Shown here: positions 42,100-50,646 of the stretch, one piece after another | How positions within the stretch are numbered: position 1 is the stretch's first letter | Layout: the number at the start of each line of letters is the position of its first letter | Source of the DNA: Burkholderia cepacia ATCC 25416 | GTDB taxonomy: Bacteria; Pseudomonadota; Gammaproteobacteria; Burkholderiales; Burkholderiaceae | Direction of reading: 5' to 3' | Assembly: GCF_001411495.1 (NCBI RefSeq) | Contig: NZ_CP012982.1 | Location: forward strand, 2,604,001-2,668,000 | DNA: 64,000 nt | The notes under the pieces: generated by a model | The model's database searches: none | What the model saw: the letters and a program-made list of their open reading frames with translations, nothing else | What the model was told of the DNA's origin: nothing | Made by a program: the position numbers and the translations under genes

Positions 42100-42189
42100 G
42101 CGCGCGACGAGCGCGGCGACGCTCGGCCCCGGTGTGCCGGCGGTGACGAGCAGGGCGACGGCGACGACGGCGAGTGCGGACAACGTCAT
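42100..42189 (-). pseudogene. 5' fragment of a LysE-family exporter gene
   Basis: Starting at 42189 (with GAGG upstream on the minus strand), the frame reads MTLSALAVVAVALLVTAGTP, then GPSVAALVAR. This is the first helix and PGPS motif that open LysE/RhtB-family exporters. After about 30 residues homology-like sequence stops and a random 12-residue tail leads to a stop at 42058. The remaining five helices are missing. It abuts the HigA-like fragment, marking a deletion or insertion junction. Confidence 0.6.
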
Positions 42190-42276
42190 GACGGGCCTCG
42201 TGGGTGGGACGTTCGAAACGTATGAAGTTTCGATTATAGTGACGGCCGTTCCGGACTGCCTGCCTGAATTGCCGTC

Positions 42277-42804
42277 ATGACTGCATCGATTCTGATCCGC
42301 CCCGCCACGCGGGAAGACGCGGCCGCAATGGCCGCCGTGGAAGTCGCCGCCGCGCAGCGGTTTCGCGAAATCGGCATGACCGACATCGCCGATGGCGAGC
42401 CGACCGATGCGGCCGACGTGCTCGCGCGCATCGACGACGGCCGCGCGGTTGTCGCGGTCGATGCGCAGGGCACGTGCGTCGGGTTCGCGTTCTACCGGCT
42501 GCTCGATGCACAGCGGTTGTATCTGGAGGAACTGGATGTCGCGCCGTCGCATGCCGGACAGCGGATCGGCGCGCGCCTGATCGAACAGGTGAGCGCGCGC
42601 GCCGCGCAGGAAGGCATCGCGGATGTCGTGCTGTCGACGTTTCGCGATGCGCCGTGGAATGCGCCATATTACGCGCGCCTGGGTTTCAGCATCGTCGACG
42701 ACGCCACGCTCGACGACACGCTGCGGGCGATCCGCGCGCACCACGTCGCGCTCGGGCTCGACGAGACGCAGCGCGTGTTCATGCGGATGCGCGTCCCGGG
42801 CTGA
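42277..42804 (+). CDS. GNAT-family N-acetyltransferase
   Basis: A 175-residue acetyltransferase. The order is IRPATREDAAAMAAVEVAAA, a central LYLEELDVAPSHAGQRIGAR that contains the acetyl-CoA pyrophosphate loop (A-G-Q-R-I-G-A), then FRDAPWNAPYYARLGFSIVD. Length is normal and the fold looks complete. It probably acetylates a small molecule amine. It begins 87 bases after the lysE-like fragment and marks the return to ordinary high-GC sequence. Confidence 0.85.
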   Translation: MTASILIRPATREDAAAMAAVEVAAAQRFREIGMTDIADGEPTDAADVLARIDDGRAVVAVDAQGTCVGFAFYRLLDAQRLYLEELDVAPSHAGQRIGARLIEQVSARAAQEGIADVVLSTFRDAPWNAPYYARLGFSIVDDATLDDTLRAIRAHHVALGLDETQRVFMRMRVPG

Positions 42805-42846
42805 CGCAGTCGCGGCGAGTTGCGGTGCGGGCAGCGCGACCGGGTG

Positions 42847-43764
42847 TCAGCGCAATGCCCGGCTTCCGGTCACCGGCAGCGACGCGAACGCGGCCTCCAC
42901 GTGCGCCAGAAAATCGGACGCGGGCCGCGTCAGTTGCAGGCCGGGCGGCGTGAGCCGGTACAACTGAAGCGGTGGCGGCGACATCGGCAATGGCAGCGGC
43001 GTCAGCTTCTGGCCGAACACGGTTTCCGCGAGCGACAGCCGGGTCCACGAGAAAATCGCATCGTTGGTCATGAGCAGGCTGTAGAACAGCGCATACGACG
43101 TGCAGCGCGTGATACAGCGCGGCGGGGGCAGGCCCGCGTGTTCATGCAGGTCGCGGATATAGGTGGGGAAGTTGTCGCTGGCGTCGGCGTGGATCCATTC
43201 CGCGTCGCGCAGCGCCTCGAGCGATGTCGCGCCCGCGAAGCGCCCGTTCTCGCGGGTGACGAACGCGGTGTCGAACGTGCGGATCGCCCTGATGTCGACC
43301 GACTCGGCAATGGGGCCCGTGACGGCGACGAAGGCGAGATCGAGCGTGCGATTGCGCAACTGTTCCGTGAGCAGGTTGAACGTCAGTTCCCGAAGTTCGC
43401 ATTCGACGTTCGGCCAGTGGCGGCGGAAGGCGGCGTAGGCTTCCGCAAAGCCCGTCACCGCGACGATCGGCGTGAAGCCGATCACGAGCCGCCCGTCACG
43501 CAGCCCCTTCATGTGCGCCATGTCCTCGCTCGCCCGTTCGAGCTCGCGCACGACGGCCTGGGCGCGCCCGAGCAGTGCGTCGCCTTCCGGCGTCGGCACC
43601 ACGCCCCACGGTTTGCGCTCGAGGAGCGTCACGCCGAACTCGTTTTCCAGTTCCTGGATCGCCTTGCTGATGGCCGGCTGCGTGACGTGCAGGGCCCTGG
43701 CCGCCGCCTTGATGCTGCCGGCCGTCGTGACCGCGACGAGTGCGCGCAATTGATGGATTTTCAT
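42847..43764 (-). CDS. LysR-family regulator (AbgR-like context)
   Basis: A 305-residue LysR protein (helix-turn-helix IHQLRALVAVTTAGSIKAAA, then TQPAISKAIQELE; effector domain from about GRLVIGFTPIVAVTGFAEAY). It is divergent from an M20 amidohydrolase, porin and MFS cluster and probably controls it, an arrangement like E. coli abgR/abgA. A perfect 8-base inverted repeat starts at the base just upstream of its ATG. Confidence 0.88.
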   Translation of the reverse strand: MKIHQLRALVAVTTAGSIKAAARALHVTQPAISKAIQELENEFGVTLLERKPWGVVPTPEGDALLGRAQAVVRELERASEDMAHMKGLRDGRLVIGFTPIVAVTGFAEAYAAFRRHWPNVECELRELTFNLLTEQLRNRTLDLAFVAVTGPIAESVDIRAIRTFDTAFVTRENGRFAGATSLEALRDAEWIHADASDNFPTYIRDLHEHAGLPPPRCITRCTSYALFYSLLMTNDAIFSWTRLSLAETVFGQKLTPLPLPMSPPPLQLYRLTPPGLQLTRPASDFLAHVEAAFASLPVTGSRALR

Positions 43765-43798
43765 GATGCGGAAGATATTACCAAAAGTTATCCGCATC
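43765..43798. promoter_or_regulatory. Inverted repeat between LysR and the M20 amidohydrolase operon
   Basis: GATGCGGA (43765-43772) and TCCGCATC (43791-43798) are perfect inverted arms 18 bases apart around an AT-rich core with ATA-N11-TAT. The left arm touches the LysR start codon, so binding would block its own expression. Confidence 0.6.
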
Positions 43799-43882
43799 AA
43801 AATTCGTGAGTTTTTTGACCCGAAACGCGTCTTTATGCTTGGCCGGGACGGTCGCGAGGCGGCCGATTCCACGGAGCCATCC

Positions 43883-45070
43883 ATGACGCAGAACCTTGCT
43901 CACGTACTCGCGGCGATTCGCGAGTCGGAGTCCCGATTCGTTGCGATCCGCCGCGACATCCACGCCCATCCCGAACTCGGTTTCGCCGAGACCCGCACCG
44001 CGCAGCTCGTCGCCGAACAACTGGCCACATGGGGCTACGACGTGACGACGGGGGTGGGAGGCACCGGCGTCGTCGGCCAGTTGCGGCGCGGCGCGTCGGT
44101 GCGCACGCTCGGCCTGCGCGCCGACATGGATGCGCTGCCGATCGAGGAGGCGACGGGGCTGCCGTATGCGAGCACGGTTGCGCGCACGATGCACGCATGC
44201 GGTCACGACGGCCACACGGCGATCTTGCTCGCCGCCGCCCACTATCTTGCCGAACAGGGCCGTTTCGACGGCACGCTCAACGTGATCTTCCAGCCGGCCG
44301 AGGAAGGGCTCGGCGGCGCAAAGCGGATGATCGACGACGGCCTGTTCGAACGTTTCCCGTGCGAACGCGTGTATGCGCTGCACAACGCGCCGGGCGTGCC
44401 GGTCGGCCATTTCGCGTTGCGCTACGGGCCGATGATGGCGTCGTCCGATTCGGTGACGATCACCGTGACGGGCAAAGGCGGGCATGGCGCGATGCCGCAG
44501 CTCGCGAGCGACCCGATCGTCGCGGGCGCGCAGATCGTGACCGCGCTGCAATCGATCGTCTCCCGCAACGTCGATCCGCTGAAGCCGGCCGTCGTGACCG
44601 TCGGCACGTTCCATGCGGGCACTGCCCCGAACGTGATCCCGGAAACGGCGACGTTGCAGTTGTCCGTGCGCGCGCTCGACGCGGCTACGCGCGACGAAAT
44701 CGAGGCGCGGATCCACCGCATCGTCGACGCGCAGGCGCAGGCGTTCGGGATAACCGCGCAGATCGAATACCGGTCGATCTCGCGTGTCGTGGACAACGAC
44801 CGTGCGGCGTCGGATCTCGCGGTGGAGACGATCGCGGCGCTGGCCGGCGAAGGCGCGCTCACGCTGTTGCCCGATGGCGTGATGGGCAGCGAGGATTTCT
44901 CGTGGATGACCGAATGCGCACCGTGTTGCTACGTGCTGGTCGGCAATGGCGTCGATTCCCGGGGCGGATGTTCGGTGCACAACCCGCATTACGACTTCAA
45001 CGACAGCGCGCTGAGCTGGGGGGCAGCCTATTTCGCCGGGATTGCCGAACGCTTCCTGAAGATGGACTGA
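43883..45070 (+). CDS. M20D-family amidohydrolase (hippurate hydrolase/N-acyl amino acid amidase type)
   Basis: A 395-residue zinc amidohydrolase that should split N-acyl or N-aroyl amino acids. Family motifs are RRDIHAHPELGFAETRTAQL, LRADMDALPIEE, ARTMHACGHDGHTAILL with metal-binding residues, QPAEEGLGGAKRMIDDGLF with the catalytic Glu, and GGHGAMPQLASDPI at the dimer domain. There is no signal peptide. The start at 43883 has GGAG at good distance. The following porin and MFS genes probably bring in the substrate or product. Confidence 0.9.
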   Translation: MTQNLAHVLAAIRESESRFVAIRRDIHAHPELGFAETRTAQLVAEQLATWGYDVTTGVGGTGVVGQLRRGASVRTLGLRADMDALPIEEATGLPYASTVARTMHACGHDGHTAILLAAAHYLAEQGRFDGTLNVIFQPAEEGLGGAKRMIDDGLFERFPCERVYALHNAPGVPVGHFALRYGPMMASSDSVTITVTGKGGHGAMPQLASDPIVAGAQIVTALQSIVSRNVDPLKPAVVTVGTFHAGTAPNVIPETATLQLSVRALDAATRDEIEARIHRIVDAQAQAFGITAQIEYRSISRVVDNDRAASDLAVETIAALAGEGALTLLPDGVMGSEDFSWMTECAPCCYVLVGNGVDSRGGCSVHNPHYDFNDSALSWGAAYFAGIAERFLKMD

Positions 45071-45130
45071 CGAAGGCGCAAAGGAGACGCGCTGGCCGGA
45101 TCTTGGTTGACTTGACGATGAGGATGACGA

Positions 45131-46303
45131 ATGAAAAAGCGATTTGCACTAGGCGCGGCCTGTCTCGCGTTCGGCGCCGGCAACGCGCGCGCCGTGCCCT
45201 ATCAGGACGTGTTGCTGGCGGCGGTGCCCGAGTACAACGGCAGGATGACGGAGGGAGTCGCGCTGTATGGTTCGCTCGACATGGGGATCAACTACCAGAC
45301 GGTCGGCGGCCGTTCGCTGTGGCAGACGCAGAGCGGCGGTGAGTGGACCTCCAAATTCGGCTTCTTCGGCCGCGAGAACCTCGGTGGCGGCTGGCGCGCC
45401 GAGTTCAATCTCGAAAGCGGTTTTCTCGCGAACAGCGGCGCGCAGCAGGATGCGCAATCGACGTACAACAGGCAATCGTGGGTCGGCCTGTCGTCGGACA
45501 GCTACGGCCGGTTGCGTCTCGGCAAGCAGATCGGCACGGCGCTGCCGCTGTTCATCGACGTGTTCGGCACGGTGGGCACGAACTCGGTCTATACGTGGCT
45601 GGGCGCGGCAGCCGTGCAGACGAGCCGCGGCGTCGGCTACAACTCGGACCTCGGGCCGGGGGCGACGCAATTGCCGGCGCGCGTCGACAACGCCATCACG
45701 TACCGTACGCCGATCGTCGCGGGCACCACGTCGCTGATGCTGATGTTTGCGCCGAGCAACGTGGCCGGGCGGGCACCCGTGGCGTCCGCGCAAGGCGCGC
45801 TGCTGCAGTGGTACAACGGCACGACCTATCTGGCCGCGAGCTACAACCAGGTGTGGGGCGTCAACGGGGCGAGCACCGTGCGCAACGACCTGTACGGGCT
45901 CGGCGCCGTCTATGACACCGGGCGGATCGTGCTGTCCGCATCGTTCAACCAGTACGCGCCGAAGCTGGCCGGCGACGGCATTGCGCGCGTCTACACGCTC
46001 GGCGCGATCGTGCCGTTCGGCGTCAATGCGATTCGCGCGTCGGTTGTCTATCGCGATACGTCGGGTGTGCGCGACGCGGCCGGCCAGCCGGCCAGGGATT
46101 CGGCACTCGGTGCGATGCTGGGCTACGACTACCTGCTGTCGAAACGCACGGGCCTTTATGCGCGTGCGGGGTTCATCCGCAACTACGGCATCTCGACGGT
46201 GTTGCTGAACGGCAATCCGCTGCCGACCGAACCGGGCGGAACGACACCGCGCACCGGGACGACACCCGTGACACTGTCGCTCGGCATGTATCACAACTTC
46301 TGA
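45131..46303 (+). CDS. Gram-negative porin
   Basis: A 390-residue outer-membrane porin with a short signal (MKKRFALGAACLAFGAGNAR) and the usual porin strands GVALYGSLDMGINYQT, SKFGFFGRENLGGGWRAEFN and RQSWVGLSSDSYGRLRLGKQ. The C-terminus ends GMYHNF with the BAM-recognised Phe. An extra segment of about 20 residues lies between the signal and the first strand. It sits between the amidohydrolase and an MHS transporter on the same strand, 60 and 13 bases away. Confidence 0.88.
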   Translation: MKKRFALGAACLAFGAGNARAVPYQDVLLAAVPEYNGRMTEGVALYGSLDMGINYQTVGGRSLWQTQSGGEWTSKFGFFGRENLGGGWRAEFNLESGFLANSGAQQDAQSTYNRQSWVGLSSDSYGRLRLGKQIGTALPLFIDVFGTVGTNSVYTWLGAAAVQTSRGVGYNSDLGPGATQLPARVDNAITYRTPIVAGTTSLMLMFAPSNVAGRAPVASAQGALLQWYNGTTYLAASYNQVWGVNGASTVRNDLYGLGAVYDTGRIVLSASFNQYAPKLAGDGIARVYTLGAIVPFGVNAIRASVVYRDTSGVRDAAGQPARDSALGAMLGYDYLLSKRTGLYARAGFIRNYGISTVLLNGNPLPTEPGGTTPRTGTTPVTLSLGMYHNF

Positions 46304-46316
46304 ACGGGAATTTTCG

Positions 46317-47609
46317 ATGCATACCCTGAATCGCACGGCCGCTGCGCCGGTCGAATCCGGGCCGCGCGTAACGCGCCGCACGGTCGTTGCGGCCGCACTC
46401 GGCAACGGGCTCGAATTCTTCGACTTCACCGTCTACAGTTTCTTCGCCGCATTGATCGGCAAGCTGTTCTTTCCCGCGTCGAGCGATGTGGGCGCGCTGA
46501 TGCTGTCGCTCGCGACGTTCGGTGTCGGGTTCGTCGCACGGCCGCTCGGCAGCGTCGCGATCGGCGCCTATGCGGACCGGGCCGGCCGCAAGCCCGCGCT
46601 CGTGCTGACGGTCGCATTGATGGCGCTTGGCACCGGGATCATCGGCTTCGCGCCGACCTATGCGCAGATCGGCATCGCCGCGCCGCTGCTGATCGTCATC
46701 GGGCGTCTGCTGCAGGGCTTTTCGGCGGGTGGCGAAGTGGGGGCCGCGACGACCCTGCTGATGGAGTCGGGTGACACCGGCCGGCGCGGCGAGCGGGTGA
46801 GCTGGCAGATGGCGAGCCAGGGCGGTGCGACGCTCGTCGGCGCGTTCGTCGCGCTGACGCTGTCGCGCGCACTGCCGCCCGACGCGCTGCACGCGTGGGG
46901 GTGGCGCGTCCCGTTCGTGCTCGGTCTGCTGATCGGCCCGGTCGGTTTTTACCTGCGGCGCCATCTGGACGATACGCTGCCGCACGCAGCCGCCGGCGCA
47001 CCGCGCGAGCGTGCGCGCATTCCGTGGCGGCAGGTCGCGGCCGGCACGCTGCTCGTGATCGGCGGCACGTCGACCACCTATACGATCGTGTTTTTCCTGC
47101 CGTCGTTCCTGACGCTGACCGTCGGCATGCCGGCATCGGTGTCGCTGCTGTCGGGCTGCGCGGCAGGTGCAGTGCTGCTGCTCGGTTCGCCGCTCGCGGG
47201 GCGGCTCGCGGATCGCGTGCGTCGTCGCAAGCGGCTGGTGGGCGTGACGTGCGTCGCTTCAGCCGTGCTCGTGCTGCCAGCGTTTTACGCGATGAAGATG
47301 TGGCCGTCGGCGGGCACCGCGGTTGCGGTCGTGATCGTGCTGATCGGCTTGATGACGCTGTCGAGTCCCGCCGGCTTCGTGATGATCCTCGATGCGTTTC
47401 GGCCCGAGGTGCGGGCGATGTCGCTCGGGATGATCTATGCGCTCGGCGTGACGATTTTCGGCGGGTTCGCGCAACTGATCGTCGGCGCGATGTGGCGCGC
47501 GACCGGCAGCTTTTACGCGCCTGCGTGGTATGTGCTGGGATGCAGCGTCGCGAGTCTGGCCGGTCTGGCGCTGTTCGCGGAAGCGTCCGACGTGGAAGGC
47601 AGGCGATGA
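46317..47609 (+). CDS. MFS transporter, MHS type
   Basis: A 430-residue 12-helix symporter with the MHS start [20 protein letters not shown] and the helix 2-3 loop [20 protein letters not shown]. It probably takes up an organic or amino-acid-derived acid with protons. It starts 13 bases after the porin stop, so the amidohydrolase, porin and transporter form a likely operon. Its TGA lies inside the left arm of a large inverted repeat. Confidence 0.87.
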   Translation: MHTLNRTAAAPVESGPRVTRRTVVAAALGNGLEFFDFTVYSFFAALIGKLFFPASSDVGALMLSLATFGVGFVARPLGSVAIGAYADRAGRKPALVLTVALMALGTGIIGFAPTYAQIGIAAPLLIVIGRLLQGFSAGGEVGAATTLLMESGDTGRRGERVSWQMASQGGATLVGAFVALTLSRALPPDALHAWGWRVPFVLGLLIGPVGFYLRRHLDDTLPHAAAGAPRERARIPWRQVAAGTLLVIGGTSTTYTIVFFLPSFLTLTVGMPASVSLLSGCAAGAVLLLGSPLAGRLADRVRRRKRLVGVTCVASAVLVLPAFYAMKMWPSAGTAVAVVIVLIGLMTLSSPAGFVMILDAFRPEVRAMSLGMIYALGVTIFGGFAQLIVGAMWRATGSFYAPAWYVLGCSVASLAGLALFAEASDVEGRR

Positions 47610-47692
47610 ACGGGAGGGGCGGACACGCGACGTGCCCGCCCTGGGGATGGCGTGCGCGACGAACGGACGGGCGGGGCCTCTCCGTTCATCGC
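47603..47692. terminator. Nested inverted repeats between convergent genes
   Basis: Eleven-base arms GCGATGAACGG (47603-47613) and CCGTTCATCGC (47682-47692) enclose a second hairpin GGGCGGACACG / CGTGCCCGCCC (47617-47641; ten pairs, one mismatch, CGA loop). It lies between the MFS and ene-reductase stops. No U-run is present, so it may be a structural bidirectional terminator of the Rho-assisted kind. Confidence 0.5.
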
Positions 47693-47710
47693 GCGTGCGC
47701 TGTCGCGCAA

Positions 47711-48772
47711 TCAGGCCGCGTCGCTCAGCGCCGGGTAATCGGTATAACCCGTTTCGCCTTCCGCGTAGAACGTCTCCGGCACCGGCTGGTTGAGCGGTGC
47801 GCCGAGTTCGAGGCGGCGCGGCAGGTCGGGGTTCGCGATGAACAGCTTGCCCCATGCGATTGCGTCGGCGTTGCCGCTGGCGAGCGCGGCTTGCGCGGTG
47901 TCGAGCGTGAACTGCTCGTTGGCGATCAGCGGGCCGCCGAACGCTTCCTTCAGGCGCGGGCTCAGGTGGTCGCCCGAATACGATTCGCGCGTGAAGATGA
48001 ACGCGATCTTGCGGCGGCCGAGTTCGCGCGCGACATAGCCGAACGTTGCCGCCGGATCGGAATCGCCCATCGTGTGCGCGTCACCGCGCGGTGCGAGGTG
48101 CACGCCGACGCGGCCGGCGCCCCACACGTCGATCGCGGCGTCGACCACTTCGAGCAGCAGGCGCGCGCGGTTCTCGATCGGGCCGCCGTACGCATCGGTG
48201 CGGTGGTTGGTGCTGTCCTGCAGGAACTGGTCGAGCAGGTAGCCGTTCGCGCCGTGGATCTCGACGCCATCGAAGCCGGCGGCCTTCGCATTCTCGGCAC
48301 CCTTGCGGTACGCGGCGACGATGCCCGGGATCTCGTCGAGTTCGAGTGCGCGCGGCGTCACGTACGGACGCTGCGGACGCACGAGGCTCACGTGGCCACC
48401 CGCGGCGATTGGGCTCGGTGCGACCGGCAGGTCGCCGTTCAGGAACACCGGGTCGGAGATCCGGCCGACGTGCCAGAGCTGCAGCACGATGCGCCCGCCG
48501 GCCGCGTGCACGGCCTGCGTCACCTGCTTCCAGCCTTCGACCTGTTCGTCGGACCAGATGCCGGGCGTGTCGGCATAACCGACGCCCTGCGGCGTGACCG
48601 ACGTCGCTTCGGTAATGATCAGGCCGGCCGATGCGCGCTCGCGGTAATAGCGCGCCATCAGCGCATTCGGCACGCGCGTCGTACCCGCACGGGCGCGGGT
48701 GAGCGGCGCCATCACGATGCGGTTCGGCAGGGTCAGGTCGCCGAGGGTAACGGGGTCGAACAACGTTGGCAT
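47711..48772 (-). CDS. Old yellow enzyme family ene-reductase (NemA-like)
   Basis: A 353-residue FMN flavoprotein that reduces activated alkenes, nitro-esters or maleimides with NADPH. Landmarks are [15 protein letters not shown] at the FMN site, [29 protein letters not shown], and [20 protein letters not shown] with the substrate-binding His/Asn. It ends in a normal family C-terminus. An ArsR-family gene lies just upstream on the same strand with an 81-base gap, as in electrophile-sensing ene-reductase operons. Confidence 0.9.
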   Translation of the reverse strand: MPTLFDPVTLGDLTLPNRIVMAPLTRARAGTTRVPNALMARYYRERASAGLIITEATSVTPQGVGYADTPGIWSDEQVEGWKQVTQAVHAAGGRIVLQLWHVGRISDPVFLNGDLPVAPSPIAAGGHVSLVRPQRPYVTPRALELDEIPGIVAAYRKGAENAKAAGFDGVEIHGANGYLLDQFLQDSTNHRTDAYGGPIENRARLLLEVVDAAIDVWGAGRVGVHLAPRGDAHTMGDSDPAATFGYVARELGRRKIAFIFTRESYSGDHLSPRLKEAFGGPLIANEQFTLDTAQAALASGNADAIAWGKLFIANPDLPRRLELGAPLNQPVPETFYAEGETGYTDYPALSDAA

Positions 48773-48853
48773 GGCAGATAACCTCTTCACTAAGGGCGGG
48801 AACTCCGTCGCGTCATGTGCGGCGGCGGCCCGCATGGCCGGTTCGGCCGTTGG

Positions 48854-49162
48854 CTAGAGTTCGCGGCGCAATGCGTCGTGAAATGCGTCGATGACGGCCT
48901 CGTTGCGCTGGAAAAACGCCCACTGGCCGATCCGCGTCGACGTCACGAGCCCCGCGCGCTGCAGCGTCGCGAGGTGTGCTGAGACGGTCGATTGCGACAG
49001 CCCGCAGCGCGCGTCGATCTGGCCCGCGCAGACGCCGTGTTCATACGGCAGCGTCTGGTTCGGGAAATGCACGTCGGGCGTTTTCAGCCAGGCGAGGATT
49101 TCCCGGCGCACGGGGTTCGAGAGCGCTTTCAGGATCGCTTCGATGTCGAGTTCGGTCGGCAT
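48854..49162 (-). CDS. ArsR-family transcriptional regulator
   Basis: A 102-residue winged-helix repressor. The sequence LKALSNPVRREILAWLK opens the fold and CGLSQSTVSAHLATLQRAGL is the recognition helix region. Two cysteines (GVCAGQIDARCGL) flank the recognition helix and could sense electrophiles or metals. It heads an operon with the ene-reductase gene, and a dyad at 49217-49236 lies 55 bases upstream of its start, a probable autoregulatory operator. Confidence 0.85.
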   Translation of the reverse strand: MPTELDIEAILKALSNPVRREILAWLKTPDVHFPNQTLPYEHGVCAGQIDARCGLSQSTVSAHLATLQRAGLVTSTRIGQWAFFQRNEAVIDAFHDALRREL

Positions 49163-49216
49163 GGACAGGTTTGGCGTTTCGCTCGGGTAACGAGGTATCG
49201 TCGATGGGCGAATCTT

Positions 49217-49236
49217 ATATCGGAACTTGACGATAT
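49217..49236. promoter_or_regulatory. Candidate ArsR operator
   Basis: ATATCG-N8-CGATAT forms a perfect 6-base dyad in AT-rich sequence upstream of the arsR-type/ene-reductase operon. It overlaps the region where the promoter should lie. Confidence 0.5.
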
Positions 49237-49671
49237 GTTTGAAAGCATTGCCGGCAATAGGGTTGATAGCGAAGGGCGATTGCGGGGACAGAGCAAGACG
49301 ACCGCGAAGGACGCGGAGCGGAGCCGCCGTCCCGCCACGCGCCATCCGGCCCTCGGTCGGGCACGTCGACGATCTCGTGCCTTCCCTGCGTCGCATCGAC
49401 GTGCGCGAGCGTATCGAGCACGCGTATCGCGGGCGGGTAGCCGCAAGCATCGGCAACTCGAGCAGCGCCTCGTCGCTGGATTTTCCCGGGCGACGCACCA
49501 CATTGCGCATCCTGTGGGATGCTACGCGGCGAGGCGCGACCCGGACGGGTTCGACGCGGCCGATCGCGAGCCATCCGGCCAGGCGCGCCGATCGATCGAC
49601 GCGCGCGTGCGCATCGCAACGTCATGCCGGTTCGTCCATCGCGCACGAGCCGATTTTTTGCGGAGTCTTTC
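49237..49671. other. Intergenic region, no gene assigned
   Basis: This stretch lies between the ArsR operator and the HAD phosphatase. Plus-strand frames such as VDDLVPSLRRIDVRERIEHA (near 49365-49425) look mildly coding-like but are short and interrupted, and no family is recognised. The HAD gene start has GGAGTC just upstream. Confidence 0.4.
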
Positions 49672-50352
49672 ATGTCTGTTCGGGCCGTCATCTTCGATTT
49701 CGATCTGACGCTGGCGGATTCGTCCGCCGCGATCGTCGCGTGCACGGAGTACGCGTTGCATCAGCTGGATGCCGCCGGCGCGACACCGGCGCAGATCGCG
49801 GCCGTGATCGGGCTGCCGCTGCACGAGATGTTTCGCTCGCTGACGGGCGAAACCGAGCCGGCGCGGGCCGACGCGTTCGCGCGTCACTTCGTGGTGCGGG
49901 CCGACGAGATCATGGTGCGCGGCACGCGCATCTATCCCGAGGTGCCGCCCCTGCTCGCGCGTCTGCGCGAGCAGGGTCTCGCGGTCGCGATCGTTTCGTC
50001 GAAGTTTCGCTACCGGATCGAGGCGATCCTTGCGCTGAACCAGTTGCAATCGCTCGTCGACGTGCTGATCGGCGGGGAAGACGTGCAGCGTCACAAGCCC
50101 GATCCCGAAGGGCTCGTGCTGGCGTTGGCGCGGCTTGGCTTGCCGGCTCGTTCGGCGATCTACGTGGGCGACCACGCGGTGGACGCGCAGGCGGCCGAGC
50201 GCGCCGGCGTGGCGTTCGTCGGCGCGGTGAGCGGGATGACGTCGTTCGACGGATGGGCACGTGCGGGCAAGCAGGCGGTCGCCAACCATATCGGCGAACT
50301 GGACGCGATCGTGCAGCGGATGCGGCGCGACTCGTCCGCGGCATCGGGCTGA
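49672..50352 (+). CDS. HAD-superfamily phosphatase (phosphoglycolate phosphatase-like)
   Basis: A 226-residue HAD hydrolase. Motif I is FDFDLTLADS (nucleophile D9, acid D11), motif II is AIVSSK, motif III the Lys in HKPDPEG, and motif IV is YVGDHAVDAQAA. The alpha-helical cap between motifs I and II fits subclass C1 (Gph/PpaX-like). It should dephosphorylate a small phosphometabolite. It ends 39 bases before a gene remnant. Confidence 0.88.
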   Translation: MSVRAVIFDFDLTLADSSAAIVACTEYALHQLDAAGATPAQIAAVIGLPLHEMFRSLTGETEPARADAFARHFVVRADEIMVRGTRIYPEVPPLLARLREQGLAVAIVSSKFRYRIEAILALNQLQSLVDVLIGGEDVQRHKPDPEGLVLALARLGLPARSAIYVGDHAVDAQAAERAGVAFVGAVSGMTSFDGWARAGKQAVANHIGELDAIVQRMRRDSSAASG

Positions 50353-50393
50353 CGCGCCCCCGAGCGGCGCCCGCGCCGACGCGCCGCGAGTAG

Positions 50394-50618
50394 CGTTGCG
50401 CCCGTTGCGGAGGCGGGAATCGCGGTGTCGAGCACACGTTCACCGCCGAGGGTGGTCGCAACCGCTGCGCCGGCGAGCGGGTCGTCGACGATTCGCTCTG
50501 CTACGATCCTCAACACCATGCGCCCGGTGCGGATATCGGCACGCTGCCCGATTCGCAGCGCGTGCCGGTGTTCGACTACCCGGCCACCGGCGACGGATTT
50601 TGCGACCCTCGCCGTTAA
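50394..50618 (+). pseudogene. C-terminal remnant of an unidentified Cys-containing protein
   Basis: After a TAG at 50391-50393 the frame runs 74 codons to a TAA at 50616-50618 with clearly protein-like composition (GERVVDDSLCYDPQHHAPGA, then DSQRVPVFDYPATGDGFCDP). There is no initiator at its start and the part before it is non-coding, so it looks like the tail of a lost gene. Three Cys suggest an exported, disulfide-bonded parent. I do not recognise the family. Confidence 0.5.
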
Positions 50619-50646
50619 AGTCATATCCGCCACTCGATCCGTCGCC

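Noticed and set aside
38000..42300. Prophage or integrative element around the low-GC patch
   Set aside because: No integrase, tRNA target, direct-repeat attachment sites or phage structural genes are visible.
49363..49560. Short gene between ArsR and HAD
   Set aside because: Coding-like stretches are brief, lack initiators and conserved motifs, and switch frame.
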